NCBI GenBank assembly: GCA_963728295.1
Contig: CAVSKB010000011.1
Span: 620,001-684,000, forward strand
Length of the DNA: 64,000 nt
Direction of reading: 5' to 3'
Source: DATJKD01 sp963728295
Lineage (GTDB): Bacteria; Pseudomonadota; Gammaproteobacteria; Steroidobacterales; Steroidobacteraceae
In this document: positions 28,301 to 40,565 of the stretch, in pieces
Layout: each line of letters opens with the position of its first letter
Position numbering within the stretch: the first letter of the stretch is position 1
Translations under genes and position numbers: made by a program
The notes under the pieces: generated by a model
Seen by the model: only the letters and a program-made list of their open reading frames with translations
What the model was told of the DNA's origin: nothing
Databases searched by the model: none

Positions 28301-28596
28301 TCCATGAACCACGGGCTTGCGATTGACGCGAGCTTGCGGGAGATCGCCTCGTAGCGGCGCTCCAGCGAGTCGGACTCCTTGTGAAAGCAACGGACGGCGT
28401 ATCGCGACCCGTTTACGGTGACCTCGTAGGTCAGTGCGAAATTGCCGCTGCGCGCAAACGGCACGCCGGCGCTGTTCCTGCGTACCGATCCCCCGGCGAG
28501 CAGCGGATCCTGGAATATCGCAGCCGGGGGCAGCCGGAGCGCATCCGTGTACTCCTCGAACGATGGATAGCTCATGCCCTGGGCAAAGTCCGTCAC
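25322..28596 (-). CDS. Kinase-like membrane protein with WPAVR pentapeptide repeats (one frameshift)
   Basis: About 1091 residues after correcting a one-base deletion near 26622. Residues 1-270 are an eukaryotic-like kinase fold: AVRCFHK lysine, HGDIQPGNIIV catalytic loop and VDYDGMFVPEL in place of DFG, so activity is uncertain. Residues about 325-420 (RIELIGCVRRV to EPGQWLSAIGLV) look like a beta-barrel, perhaps OB-fold. Residues 475-537 are a 31-residue duplication in a Pro/Thr-rich linker. Residues 627-699 are WPAVR-type repeats. One membrane segment follows (750-771, WWLAAVLMVVVLAQSWIIAG), then a cysteine-rich domain predicted outside the cytoplasm. ATG 28596 or 28575 could be the start. 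It stands alone between tRNA genes. I do not recognise the family as a whole. Confidence 0.75.
26510..26715 (-). repeat. 15-bp repeats encoding WPAVR pentapeptides
   Basis: Units of GCCAGCGAACGGCGG on the plus strand recur with few changes between about 26596 and 26700 and more degenerate copies outside. Read on the minus strand they give RWPAV/RWPAI units, ending in variants such as RWPSL. One unit is 14 bases long (near 26622), which causes the frameshift. Such arrays are prone to slippage in cells and to assembly error. Confidence 0.88.
26986..27171 (-). repeat. 93-bp tandem duplication in the kinase-like gene
   Basis: Copies at 26986-27078 and 27079-27171 share most bases. They encode two 31-residue units with the motifs DATI, ATPTV and LPxVSE. 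They lie in the Pro-rich linker between the putative barrel and the WPAVR array. Confidence 0.85.
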
Positions 28597-28744
28597 AGGC
28601 CCGCAGAGGCCCAGAGTCGATGCTACTTCAAGCCGGGCCGTGCTTACTTCGGTCAGGTCACGAGACTCGCGACCCCTAAAGCCACGGGTCCGCCGGGATG
28701 CCCCGGCCAGCGGGGTCCGGGCGGCCCCGGAGTCGCCGATTCCC

Positions 28745-28750
28745 TATAAT
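28745..28750 (+). promoter_or_regulatory. TATAAT box upstream of tRNA-Leu
   Basis: A perfect -10 hexamer lies 35 bases before tRNA-Leu. No good -35 is visible at the right spacing in the GC-rich sequence upstream. Confidence 0.45.
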
Positions 28751-28785
28751 TCGCGCGGCGCACCGGCCCGTGCAGGGCGCCGCTG

Positions 28786-28871
28786 GCGAAAGTGGCGGAA
28801 CTGGTAGACGCGCTGGATTTAGGTTCCAGTGGGTAACCCCCGTGAGGGTTCGAGTCCCTCCTTTCGCACCA
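28786..28871 (+). tRNA. tRNA-Leu (TAG)
   Basis: Acceptor GCGAAAG pairs with CTTTCGC. Anticodon stem CTGGA/TCCAG encloses TTTAGGT, anticodon TAG. The long variable arm makes it 86 bases, typical of a class II tRNA. CCA is encoded. It stands 99 bases before tig. Confidence 0.97.
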
Positions 28872-28884
28872 GTCGCGGATAGTG

Positions 28885-28902
28885 CGCGGGCCCGGGCCCG
28901 CG
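28885..28902. other. 18-bp perfect GC palindrome after tRNA-Leu
   Basis: The 18 bases are perfectly self-complementary (CGCGGG, CCCGGG, CCCGCG). They lie 13 bases after tRNA-Leu and 68 before tig. No T-run follows. It may slow transcription or be incidental in GC-rich DNA. Confidence 0.35.
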
Positions 28903-28970
28903 TGGCAGAATGCGCGGCTTTTCCGGGCCTTTGCGCCCGCCGACTGTCGTCTGGACCAGGACCCTTGAGC

Positions 28971-30266
28971 ATGCAGGTTTCGATCGAATCGACCGGGGCG
29001 CTGGAGCGCCGGATGGAAGTCAGCGTCCCTCGCGAACGGGTCGAGCAGGCCATCGACGAGCGCCTGAAGCGCGTCAGCCGCACGGCCAAGCTCAAGGGCT
29101 TCCGTCCGGGGAAGGTACCGCTCAAGGTAATACGGCAGCAGTACGGTGCACAGGTCCGCCAGGAAGTGCTCACGGACCTCGTGCAGTCGAGCTTTGCCGA
29201 GGCGGTCAACCAGCAGAAACTGAGCCCCGCCGCGGGTCCGCGCATCGAGCCGCTTGCGACTTCGCCGGGCGAGGACCTCAGATACCGCGCCGTCTTCGAA
29301 GTGCTTCCAGAGGTCGAGCTGAGGCAGGTCGACGGGCTCGCCGTGACCCGGTCGGCTGCGGAGGTCACCGACGGCGATGTCGACACGATGGTCGAGAACC
29401 TGCGCGCGCAACGTCCAAAGTTCGTAACCGTGGACCGCGAGAGCCACGATGGCGACCGGATCACCATGAATTTCACCGGTCACATCGATGGCAAGGCCTT
29501 CGAGGGCAGCAAGGGTGACAACGTCAGCGTGCTGCTCGGCGGCGGCCGGATGCTCGCGGATTTCGAGACCGGGGTGACTGGCGCGCGTGCCGGCGAGCGC
29601 CGCAGCATCGACGTGCGTTACCCCGACGACTACCACAACAAGGACCTGGCCGGGCGAGTTGCGAAGTTCGACATCGATGTTCTGCTCGTCGAGGAGAAGC
29701 ATCTGCCGGAGCTCGACGACGAGTTCTGCCGCGAATACGGCGTGCTCGAAGGCGGCATCGCGCAGCTGCGGAGCGAAGTCACCGACAACATGCGCCGTGA
29801 GCTCGCGGAAAACGTCCGCTCGCGCGTCAAGCAGCAGGTGCTCGACCGGCTGCTCGAGGCAAACCCGGTCGATGTGCCGCGCGGTCTCGTCGACGCGCAG
29901 ATCCGCGAGTTCCAGCTCGAGGCGGGCCGGCGCATGGGCGCCAAGGAAGTCTCTCAGCTGCCGCCGGCCGAGCAGTTCGTAGAGCCGGCGCGTCGGCGCG
30001 TCGCGCTCGGCCTGCTCGTGGGCGAGCTCATCCGCACGCGCGGCATCGTGCTCGATCGTGCGCGCGTCGAGGAGCGCATCGCGGATCTGGCCGCCGGCTA
30101 TCCCGATCCGGAGCCCGTGCTCAAGGCGTACCGGCAGAACGCGGACGCGCTGCGCCAGATCGAAAACTCGGTGCTGGAGGACCAGGCGGTCGATCACCTG
30201 CTCGAACGGGCAAAGGTGACTGAGAAGCCGTCGTCATTCCGTGAAATCATGAACTTCGGCGCCTGA
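28971..30266 (+). CDS. tig: Trigger factor, ribosome-associated chaperone and prolyl isomerase
   Basis: Trigger factor meets nascent chains at the ribosome exit. The ribosome-binding signature is GFRPGKVPLKVI near residue 45. The FKBP-like domain (DRITMNFTGHIDGKAFEG) spans about residues 150-240, and the helical C-terminal chaperone domain follows. The length is 431 residues. ATG 28971 starts at the typical MQVSIES. It heads the tig-clpP-clpX-lon block. The frame is intact. Confidence 0.96.
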   Translation: MQVSIESTGALERRMEVSVPRERVEQAIDERLKRVSRTAKLKGFRPGKVPLKVIRQQYGAQVRQEVLTDLVQSSFAEAVNQQKLSPAAGPRIEPLATSPGEDLRYRAVFEVLPEVELRQVDGLAVTRSAAEVTDGDVDTMVENLRAQRPKFVTVDRESHDGDRITMNFTGHIDGKAFEGSKGDNVSVLLGGGRMLADFETGVTGARAGERRSIDVRYPDDYHNKDLAGRVAKFDIDVLLVEEKHLPELDDEFCREYGVLEGGIAQLRSEVTDNMRRELAENVRSRVKQQVLDRLLEANPVDVPRGLVDAQIREFQLEAGRRMGAKEVSQLPPAEQFVEPARRRVALGLLVGELIRTRGIVLDRARVEERIADLAAGYPDPEPVLKAYRQNADALRQIENSVLEDQAVDHLLERAKVTEKPSSFREIMNFGA

Positions 30267-30312
30267 CGCGGCGGTACAATACGCGTCTCGCATACAGGTC
30301 CCCGGCAATCTC

Positions 30313-30960
30313 ATGAGCACATCTCCGCGCGCGTTGAACCTGGTCCCGATGGTGGTCGAGCAGACTGCCCGCGGCGAGCGGGCATACGACATCTACTCGC
30401 GGCTGCTGAAGGAACGCGTGATCTTCATTGTCGGCCCGGTCGAGGACTACATGGCCAACCTCGTGGTCGCGCAGTTGTTGTTTCTCGAATCCGAGAACCC
30501 CGAGAAGGACGTCGCGCTGTACATCAATTCGCCGGGTGGCATCGTCAGCGCCGGGCTCGCTATCTACGACACGATGCAGTTCATCCGCCCCGACATCAGT
30601 ACGATCTGCGTGGGGCAGGCGGCCAGCATGGGCGCGGTGCTCCTCGCCGGAGGCACCAAGGGCAAGCGTTTCTGCCTGCCGCACTCGCGGGTGATGATTC
30701 ACCAGCCCCTGGGCGGATTCCAGGGCCAGGCGACCGACATCGAGATCCACGCGCGCGAGATCCTCGATTCACGGGACCGCTTGAATCGCATCCTCTCGAC
30801 TCATTCCGGCCAGCCAATCGACAAGATCCGCCAGGACACCGATCGAGACAACTTCATGACCGGTGAGCAGGCTGTGGCCTATGGCCTGATCGACGGAGTG
30901 CTGGCCGAACGGGCGGCGAGCGGTTCGGCTGGTTCGCCAGTAAGCACTGGCACTCGTTAA
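30313..30960 (+). CDS. clpP: ATP-dependent Clp protease proteolytic subunit
   Basis: ClpP forms the tetradecameric protease chamber. The catalytic Ser is in GQAASMGAVLLA and the His in LPHSRVMIHQP; the third member, Asp, lies in the C-terminal RDNFM region. The length is 215 residues, including a short N-terminal extension likely processed off. It sits between tig and clpX, whose product loads it. Confidence 0.97.
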   Translation: MSTSPRALNLVPMVVEQTARGERAYDIYSRLLKERVIFIVGPVEDYMANLVVAQLLFLESENPEKDVALYINSPGGIVSAGLAIYDTMQFIRPDISTICVGQAASMGAVLLAGGTKGKRFCLPHSRVMIHQPLGGFQGQATDIEIHAREILDSRDRLNRILSTHSGQPIDKIRQDTDRDNFMTGEQAVAYGLIDGVLAERAASGSAGSPVSTGTR

Positions 30961-30983
30961 GTAGCTGTTAGCCCAAGTGTTTT

Positions 30984-31012
30984 TTGCGCGGCGTGATGCC
31001 GCGTGGTATAAG
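30984..31012 (+). promoter_or_regulatory. Promoter between clpP and clpX
   Basis: TTGCGC (30984-30989) and TATAAG (31007-31012) are 17 bases apart, 66 bases before the clpX start. This suggests clpX can be transcribed separately from clpP. Confidence 0.5.
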
Positions 31013-31077
31013 CGATTCGGGGGTCGGCAAAGGCGGCTCCGCGGGGCCCGCGGGGGCGGTTTGAGCAAGGTCAGGGC

Positions 31078-32385
<1,308 letters not shown>

Positions 32386-32490
32386 TGGGTCGGGGCTCGA
32401 TTTCGCGGTCGCGGGATCGGGCAATCAGAAAAGTAGACTCTCCCGGTTTCGGGTCAGGGAAACCGCGAGTCTCAATTTTCCGGCTATGTA

Positions 32491-32518
32491 CTTGAATCCC
32501 GGGCGCGTGTCCTCAATG
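32491..32518 (+). promoter_or_regulatory. Candidate sigma-32 heat-shock promoter of lon
   Basis: CTTGAA (32491-32496) is followed after 14 bases by CCTCAATG (32511-32518), close to the heat-shock consensus CTTGAAA and CCCCATNT. It lies 49 bases before the lon start in the only sizeable gap of the block. Confidence 0.5.
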
Positions 32519-32566
32519 ATGGGGACCTGTTCTGCGCGCGATACCGACGCACTGGAGGCTTCCCGC

Positions 32567-35013
<2,447 letters not shown>

Positions 35014-35076
35014 TCGTGCGCTCCCCGGTGCGGCCATGCGGGCCGTCGCCGCAACGAACCATCGGAGGTCATACGG

Positions 35077-35349
35077 ATGAACAAGAACGACGTGATCGAT
35101 GCGGTTGCCGAACGCACGGGTCTCGCCAAGTCGGATGCGGCGCGAGCGGTCGAGGCCGTGATCTCGACGGTGACCGAGGCGTTGCAGAAGGGCGATGCGG
35201 TGGCGCTGTCCGGTTTCGGAAATTTCGTCGCGAAGTCGCGCGCCGCTCGCACGGGTCGTAATCCGCGCACCGGTGAAGCTATCGCCATTCCTGCGAGCCG
35301 CGTCCCGTCGTTCAAGGCTGGCAAGGCCCTGAAGGACGCCGTAAACTAA
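35077..35349 (+). CDS. hupB: DNA-binding protein HU, beta type
   Basis: The 90-residue protein is a complete HU: MNKNDVIDAVAERTGL start, GFGNFV turn, and the DNA-contacting arm with GRNPRTGEAI and IPASRVPSFKAGKALK. Order after lon is as in E. coli. The frame is intact. Confidence 0.97.
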   Translation: MNKNDVIDAVAERTGLAKSDAARAVEAVISTVTEALQKGDAVALSGFGNFVAKSRAARTGRNPRTGEAIAIPASRVPSFKAGKALKDAVN

Positions 35350-35368
35350 CCGGCCGCCCAGAGGGTGC

Positions 35369-35444
35369 GGGTGCTTAGCTCAGCTGGGAGAGCGTCGCCC
35401 TTACAAGGCGAAGGTCGGGGGTTCGATCCCCTCAGCACCCACCA
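35369..35444 (+). tRNA. tRNA-Val (TAC)
   Basis: Acceptor GGGTGCT pairs with AGCACCC. Anticodon stem TCGCC/GGCGA encloses CTTACAA, anticodon TAC. CCA is encoded. It begins 19 bases after hupB and may be cotranscribed with it. Confidence 0.97.
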
Positions 35445-35452
35445 GTGCACGC

Positions 35453-35529
35453 GGAGTGGTAGTTCAGTTGGTTAGAATACCGGCCTGTCACGCCGGGGGT
35501 CGCGGGTTCGAGTCCCGTCCACTCCGCCA
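35453..35529 (+). tRNA. tRNA-Asp (GTC)
   Basis: Acceptor GGAGTGG pairs with CCACTCC. Anticodon stem CCGGC/GCCGG encloses CTGTCAC, anticodon GTC. CCA is encoded. It lies eight bases after tRNA-Val. Confidence 0.97.
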
Positions 35530-35541
35530 TATCCCGATCTG

Positions 35542-35567
35542 AAAAGGCCCGCTCGCGCGGGCCTTTT
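35542..35567 (+). terminator. Intrinsic terminator after tRNA-Asp
   Basis: AAAAGGCCCGC and GCGGGCCTTTT form an 11-bp perfect stem around a TCGC loop, ending in TTTT. It lies 12 bases after the tRNA-Asp CCA end and separates it from ppiD. Confidence 0.9.
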
Positions 35568-35612
35568 CCTGAGTAGCATCGATCAAGGGCTCGTGGCCCC
35601 GGACACGCCAGC

Positions 35613-37507
35613 ATGCTGCAGAAGATACGCGACAGGATCTCCGGTTGGTTCGCAACGGTGTTTCTCTCCGCGATTGCTATCGTGTTCGTATTCTGGGGTA
35701 TCAAATTCGAGGGTAGCGTCTCGAGCGCCGCGGCACGCGTCAACGGCGAAAGCGTCCCGATCGACAAGGTGCGCAGGGCATGGCAGGAGCGGCAGGTAGA
35801 GCTGCAACGCGAGATCCGCGGCCGAGCTCCCCGCCGAGCTGGTTCAACGCGAGCAGAGCGCGCTGCTCGACGACTTCGTTCGTCGCGAGCTGCTGCGTCA
35901 GCGCACGGACGAGCTTGGCTATCGAGTCGGTGATCAGAAGCTGGTCGAAACTCTGAACTCGATTCCCGCTCTGCAGGTGGACGGCAGGTTCTCGCGCGAC
36001 CGCTATGCCGCGCTCCTTCGTCAGCAGGGGCGTTCCGAGGCCACCTTCGAGGCCGACCTCCGCGAGGACCTGCAGATCAACGAGCTGCAGCGCGGCATCG
36101 CGCATCTCCTCGTTCGTCACGCCCGCTGAGCTCAGGCGACGCGCCGAGCTCGAGGGTGAGCAGCGCGACGTCGATTTCGTCGTGATCCCCGCATCGGCGT
36201 TCGAGCCGGCCAAAGGCCCTACCGACGCGGAGGTGGGACGATGGTTCGAGGCCAACAAGTCGCGCTTCGTCACGCCGGAGACCGTCGCGCTCCAGTACGT
36301 GGACCTCACCCTCGACTCAGTGGCCGCCGAAGTGTCCGTGAGCGAGGAGGCGCTGCGCCGGCATTACGACGAGATCGCGCCGGAGCGGTTCGTCGATGCC
36401 GAGCAGCGCCGCGGCAGCCACATCCTCGTCGAGACCGGCGACGACGATGCCGCCGCCCGCGCGCGGGCCGAGGCTCTGCTCAAGAAGGCGCAGAACGGTG
36501 CGGACTTCGCCGCTCTAGCCCGTGAAAATTCCGACGACCTCGGCTCGAAGGCGCAAGGCGGCGATCTCGGCTGGTCGACGCGCGAGGCCTACGAGGCGCC
36601 GTTCGCCGAGGCGCTGTTCGCGATGCAGAAGGGCGAGATCCGCGGACCGGTGAAGACGCGCTTCGGCTATCACATCATCCGTCTCGAGGACGTGCGGCCC
36701 GCGCATCAGCGGCCCTTCGAGGAGGTGCGCGCGGAGCTCGAGGCCGAGTACCGTCGCGACCAGGCGCAGTCGCTCTTCTATGAGCGTTCGCAGCAGCTTG
36801 CCGACGAGTCGTTTGCGGCGTTGAGCGAGCTCGATTCGGTCGCGCGCAAGCTGGGACTCCCGCTGTTGACAGTGCAGTCGTTTACCCGCAAGGGCGGCGC
36901 GCCATTCGGTGCCGAGCGCAAGATCATCGACGCGGTTTTCGCGAATGATGTCCTGATCGATCGCCAGAACAGCCAGCCCATCAGCCTGGGCGACGATCGC
37001 GTGATCGTGCTGCGGGTAACCGAGCACACGGAATCGCGCCAGCGGACGCTGGCCGAGGTTCGGGCGGCCGTCGAATCCGAGGTCCGTGCGGAAGCGGCGC
37101 GGACCGCGGCAACGGCAGCTACGGATAAGGCGCTCGCGCGACTGAGGGACGGCGCCGCGTGGCCGGAGGTCGTCAGCGGGCTCGGTCTCACGGCGGCCGG
37201 CCAGGTGACCGTCGAGCGGCGTAGCGGCGAGTATCCCCCGGAGCTCATCAAGGCAGTCTTCGCCGCGAGTGCGCCAGGAGCGGCGAAGCCGGCACCCGGG
37301 AAAGCGACGCTCGCGAACGGCGACCCTGTGCTGTTCGTCATCAATGCCCGCCGGCCTGGATCGCCGCCCGCGCCCGGAGCGACCGACGAGCTCGCCGCCA
37401 GGCAGCGCGCAGCCTCCGGTCGCACCGCCGCGTCCGAAGTCGCCGCCTACATGACCCAGCTGGAGCGCGACGCGCGGATCAAGCGCAACAACAAGGCGTT
37501 CGAGTAG
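35613..37507 (+). CDS. ppiD: PpiD, membrane-anchored periplasmic folding chaperone (two frameshifts)
   Basis: PpiD is an inner-membrane protein with a SurA-like periplasmic part near the Sec translocon. One membrane segment (residues 12-30, GWFATVFLSAIAIVFVFWG) follows a short cytoplasmic start. Extra bases near 35817 and 36103 split the SurA-N region (LLDDFVRRELLRQRTDELG). The parvulin domain (GSHILVETGDDD to FGYHIIRLED) and C-terminal region are intact. The corrected length is about 630 residues. Position after hupB matches E. coli. Confidence 0.92.
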
Positions 37508-37558
37508 CACGCCGGCGCTCGGACAAGCTCAGCCGGCCCGTCGGGCTGCACGAACAGG

Positions 37559-38353
37559 TTAAGCGCCGGCTTGCTCGAAGGACATGCCGACATGGCTGTA
37601 GCCCGCATCGACGTAGACGATCTCGCCTGTAATGCCCGAGGCCAGGTCTGAGCAGAGAAAGGCGGCGGCGTTGCCGACTTCCTCGATGGTCACATTGCGT
37701 CGCAGCGGCGTGGCCGCCGCGACGTGGGTGAGCATGCGACGAAAGCCCCCGACGCCCGCGGCCGCCAGCGTCCTGATCGGCCCTGCCGAGATCGCGTTTA
37801 CGCGCGTGCCGCCGGGGCCGAGATCTGCGGCGAGAAACCGTACGTTTGCCTCGAGGCTGGCCTTCGCGAGCCCCATGACGTTGTAGCTCGGGATCGAGCG
37901 CACGGCGCCAAGGTAGGTTAGCGTGAGGATCGCACCGTGGCGCCCGGCCATGAGCGGCCGGCCCGCTCTTGCGAGCGCCGCGAGACTGTAACTCGACACG
38001 TCATGGGCGATCTGGAAGCCCTCGCGGGTCACGCTGTCGAGGTATCCACCGGCGAGCTGCTCGCGCGGCGCAAAGGCGACGCTGTGCACGATGATGTCGA
38101 GCGATCCCCACGTAGAGGCGATCCGCTGGAAGGCGGATTCGATCTCGGCGTCGTGCGCGACGTCCATCGGCAGCACGAGCTCGGCGCCGAAGCCCAGTGC
38201 CATCTCGGCGACCCGGTCCTTGAGGCGGTCGTTCTGGTAGGAACAGGCGAGCTCCGCGCCCTCGCGCCGCATCGCCGAGGCGATGCCGTATGCGATCGAG
38301 CGCTCGGTCGCGAGCCCGACGATCAAGGCGCGCTTGCCGGCAAGAAAGCCCAC
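37559..38353 (-). CDS. fabI: Enoyl-ACP reductase (NADH) FabI
   Basis: FabI reduces enoyl-ACP in each cycle of fatty-acid elongation. The catalytic Tyr and Lys are in PSYNVMGLAKASLEA; the cofactor loop is GLATERSIAYG. GTG 38353 is chosen because GGAGG lies five bases upstream and the start lies one base beyond the mltD stop. This gives 264 residues, close to E. coli FabI. A longer start inside mltD is less likely. Last gene of the gloB-mltD-fabI strand. Confidence 0.94.
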   Translation of the reverse strand: MGFLAGKRALIVGLATERSIAYGIASAMRREGAELACSYQNDRLKDRVAEMALGFGAELVLPMDVAHDAEIESAFQRIASTWGSLDIIVHSVAFAPREQLAGGYLDSVTREGFQIAHDVSSYSLAALARAGRPLMAGRHGAILTLTYLGAVRSIPSYNVMGLAKASLEANVRFLAADLGPGGTRVNAISAGPIRTLAAAGVGGFRRMLTHVAAATPLRRNVTIEEVGNAAAFLCSDLASGITGEIVYVDAGYSHVGMSFEQAGA

Positions 38354-38354
38354 G

Positions 38355-39986
38355 TCAACCTCCGCTGAAGCGGCTCGGGTCAACGTAGAGTATCAGGCGT
38401 TGCCCTGCGCGTAGCGAAGAGGGACTGCGGAGGTCGTTCCAGCCCATCAACTGGCGGATGGTGACCTGGAAGCGCTCGGCGATCTGCGACAGCGTGTCGC
38501 CACGCTTGACGCGGTAGGTCATCCGGCTCGTTTCCGGGGCCGAGGCGACGCGGCGATAGGATTCGGCCGATGCCGGAACGGTGAGCCGTACGCCGAGCGC
38601 GAGACGGGTCTGGGTGCCGATGCCGTTGGCAGCGGCGAGCTCCGGCACGGTCACACCGTAGGTGCGGGCGATGCCCCAGAGCGTGTCGCCGGCGCCCACC
38701 GTGTGCACCTGCGGTCCCGCGGTCGCCGCCGGCTCGGGTGCGGGGCTGGCGCCGACCGATCCGCTTGCAGCCACCCGCGCCTCGGCGGTGCGGACGGGGG
38801 CGGTCGCTTCACGTCCCGGAATGAGCAGCCGCTGGCCCATGATGATGGTCGACCCGGTCATTTCGTTCGCGGCCTTCAGCTCCCCGATCGACACGCCGTA
38901 GTGACGCGCGATCGACGAAAGCGTCTCGCCCCTTTGCACGTAGTGTCTGCTGGCGGAGGGCTCCTTGACCGCCGCGATCCAGAGCCGGTCGCCATTCTCC
39001 GGAAGCAGCAACGCCTGCCGCAGGATGGCGGCCTGCTCGATCGGCAACAGCAGGCGATGGGGGCCGTCGGGCGGTGTCGTTTGTCGGTTGTAGGCGGGGT
39101 TGAGCGCAAACATGTCGTCCTGACTGACGCCCGCGAGTTCCGCGGCGTTCGCGATATGGACCTGCCGTCCGGGATCGACGACGTCGAAATAAGGCCGATT
39201 CGGAATGGGAGCGAACTGCAGGCCGAAGGCCTGCGGGTCGGCCACGATGCGCCGGATCGCGAGCAACTTGGGCACGTACTGGCGTGTCTCGGTGCGCAGC
39301 TTGAGGTCGAAGAAGCCGGTTCCGTGACCGGAGCGGGCGCTCGCACTCATCGCGCGGCTCACGGTCCCTTCGCCGCCGTTGTACGCCGCGATCGCCAGGA
39401 ACCAGTCACCGTCGAAATAGCGGTGCAGGTACTCCAGATAGGACAGCGCGGCCTGGGTCGACTCGATGACGTCACGGCGCTCATCGAGCCACCAGTTCTG
39501 ATCGAGGCCGTAGTGGCGGCCGGTGCGTGGCATGAACTGCCAGAGCCCCGAGGCCCGGCTTCTCGAATACGCGACGGGATTGAAGGCACTTTCGACCACG
39601 GGGAGCAATGCGAGCTCCATCGGCATGCCGCGCTTTTCGATCTCGCCGACGATGTAGTGCAGGTAGCGCGCGCCGCGTCGGAAGGTGCGATCGAGCAGGT
39701 CCGGCTGCGATCGGTAGAGCGCCAGTTCGCGATCGACCGCGGCATGCTGCACGTCGGTGAGTGCATACCCGGCGCGGATGCGATCGAGGAGGTCGGCATA
39801 CGACCCCGGTGCGTCGCCCGGATCGGTCGGCACAACCGGCGCGGCGATCGGAGGCGCCGTATTGTTCTGCGGATGCTGCGGGGGAGGCGGCAGGCTCGAA
39901 TAGTCGCCCGTGCGCGTCGTGCTGCAGCCGGCCAGCAACGAGACCGCTGCGACAAGGCCAAGGCCGATGGCGCGCGCGTGTCGCAT
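38355..39986 (-). CDS. mltD: Membrane-bound lytic transglycosylase D, three LysM domains
   Basis: MltD cleaves peptidoglycan glycan strands. The signal peptide ends in the lipobox LLAGC, so it is a lipoprotein. The transglycosylase domain (about residues 100-270) has the catalytic Glu in VVESAFNPVAYS and the AAYNGGEG motif. LysM domains begin near residues 348, 428 and 489 (YVQRGETLSSIARHYG, HTVGAGDTLWGIA, YRVKRGDTLSQIA). The length is 543 residues. It is adjacent to the gloB remnant, as in E. coli. The frame is intact. Confidence 0.95.
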   Translation of the reverse strand: MRHARAIGLGLVAAVSLLAGCSTTRTGDYSSLPPPPQHPQNNTAPPIAAPVVPTDPGDAPGSYADLLDRIRAGYALTDVQHAAVDRELALYRSQPDLLDRTFRRGARYLHYIVGEIEKRGMPMELALLPVVESAFNPVAYSRSRASGLWQFMPRTGRHYGLDQNWWLDERRDVIESTQAALSYLEYLHRYFDGDWFLAIAAYNGGEGTVSRAMSASARSGHGTGFFDLKLRTETRQYVPKLLAIRRIVADPQAFGLQFAPIPNRPYFDVVDPGRQVHIANAAELAGVSQDDMFALNPAYNRQTTPPDGPHRLLLPIEQAAILRQALLLPENGDRLWIAAVKEPSASRHYVQRGETLSSIARHYGVSIGELKAANEMTGSTIIMGQRLLIPGREATAPVRTAEARVAASGSVGASPAPEPAATAGPQVHTVGAGDTLWGIARTYGVTVPELAAANGIGTQTRLALGVRLTVPASAESYRRVASAPETSRMTYRVKRGDTLSQIAERFQVTIRQLMGWNDLRSPSSLRAGQRLILYVDPSRFSGG

Positions 39987-39987
39987 C

Positions 39988-40438
39988 TCAGCGGAACCCG
40001 TCTTTCCAGGAGCGGATCACGGCAAATATCTCCTCGACCGAGCTCACGCGCCGACCCGCGTGCGCCGTCGCCCCGGCTCGGACCGCGGGTTCCCGGCATC
40101 GCAGGAACGGGTTGATGCGTCGTTCGAGGCCGATCGTAGACGGCAGCGTCGGCTCGTCGCGTGAACGCAGTTCACGGCTTGCCTCGAGACTGGCCTCGCG
40201 CGCCGGACCGAGTGCCGGCCCCAGGTCTGGAGGCGGGCTCGCGGACTCCTCGGACGCGATCCGGGAGGTGATGGGTGACGAAGATTGCGCGCAGCCGCAG
40301 CCCCTCACGATCGAGGACGTCTTCGACGGGGCGGGCATCCCCTGGCTCAACAACGGCTGCGCCGGCCGGATCCCCGAGCGTGCGTATCAACCATATATAG
40401 TTGTCCAAGAATGCCCGCACCGGGCTCACTTCGAGCAT
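39988..40438 (-). pseudogene. gloB: Glyoxalase II remnant, internal deletion
   Basis: Glyoxalase II hydrolyses S-lactoylglutathione. Only the ends remain. The N-terminal 50 residues read FLDNYIWLI to IFVTHH. The C-terminal 65 residues, in another frame, read TLPSTIGLERRINPFLRC to IFAVIRSWKDGFR. The total of about 150 codons compares with about 250 in the family, so roughly 100 central residues with most metal ligands are missing. The metal motif is altered (THHLPDR instead of THHHxDH). Both a real deletion and an assembly collapse are possible. Its neighbours are exactly those of E. coli gloB. Confidence 0.8.
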
Positions 40439-40565
40439 GCATCCCCCTTGAAGGCGGGTCATGAGTCCGGGGCGGCCGTATTAGAACGGGTCGGCCCGGA
40501 AAATTCCACACTATGTCGCACGTTTTCAGATGTTGCCGGGTGACGAGCGGCTATCCTTGCCTGCC

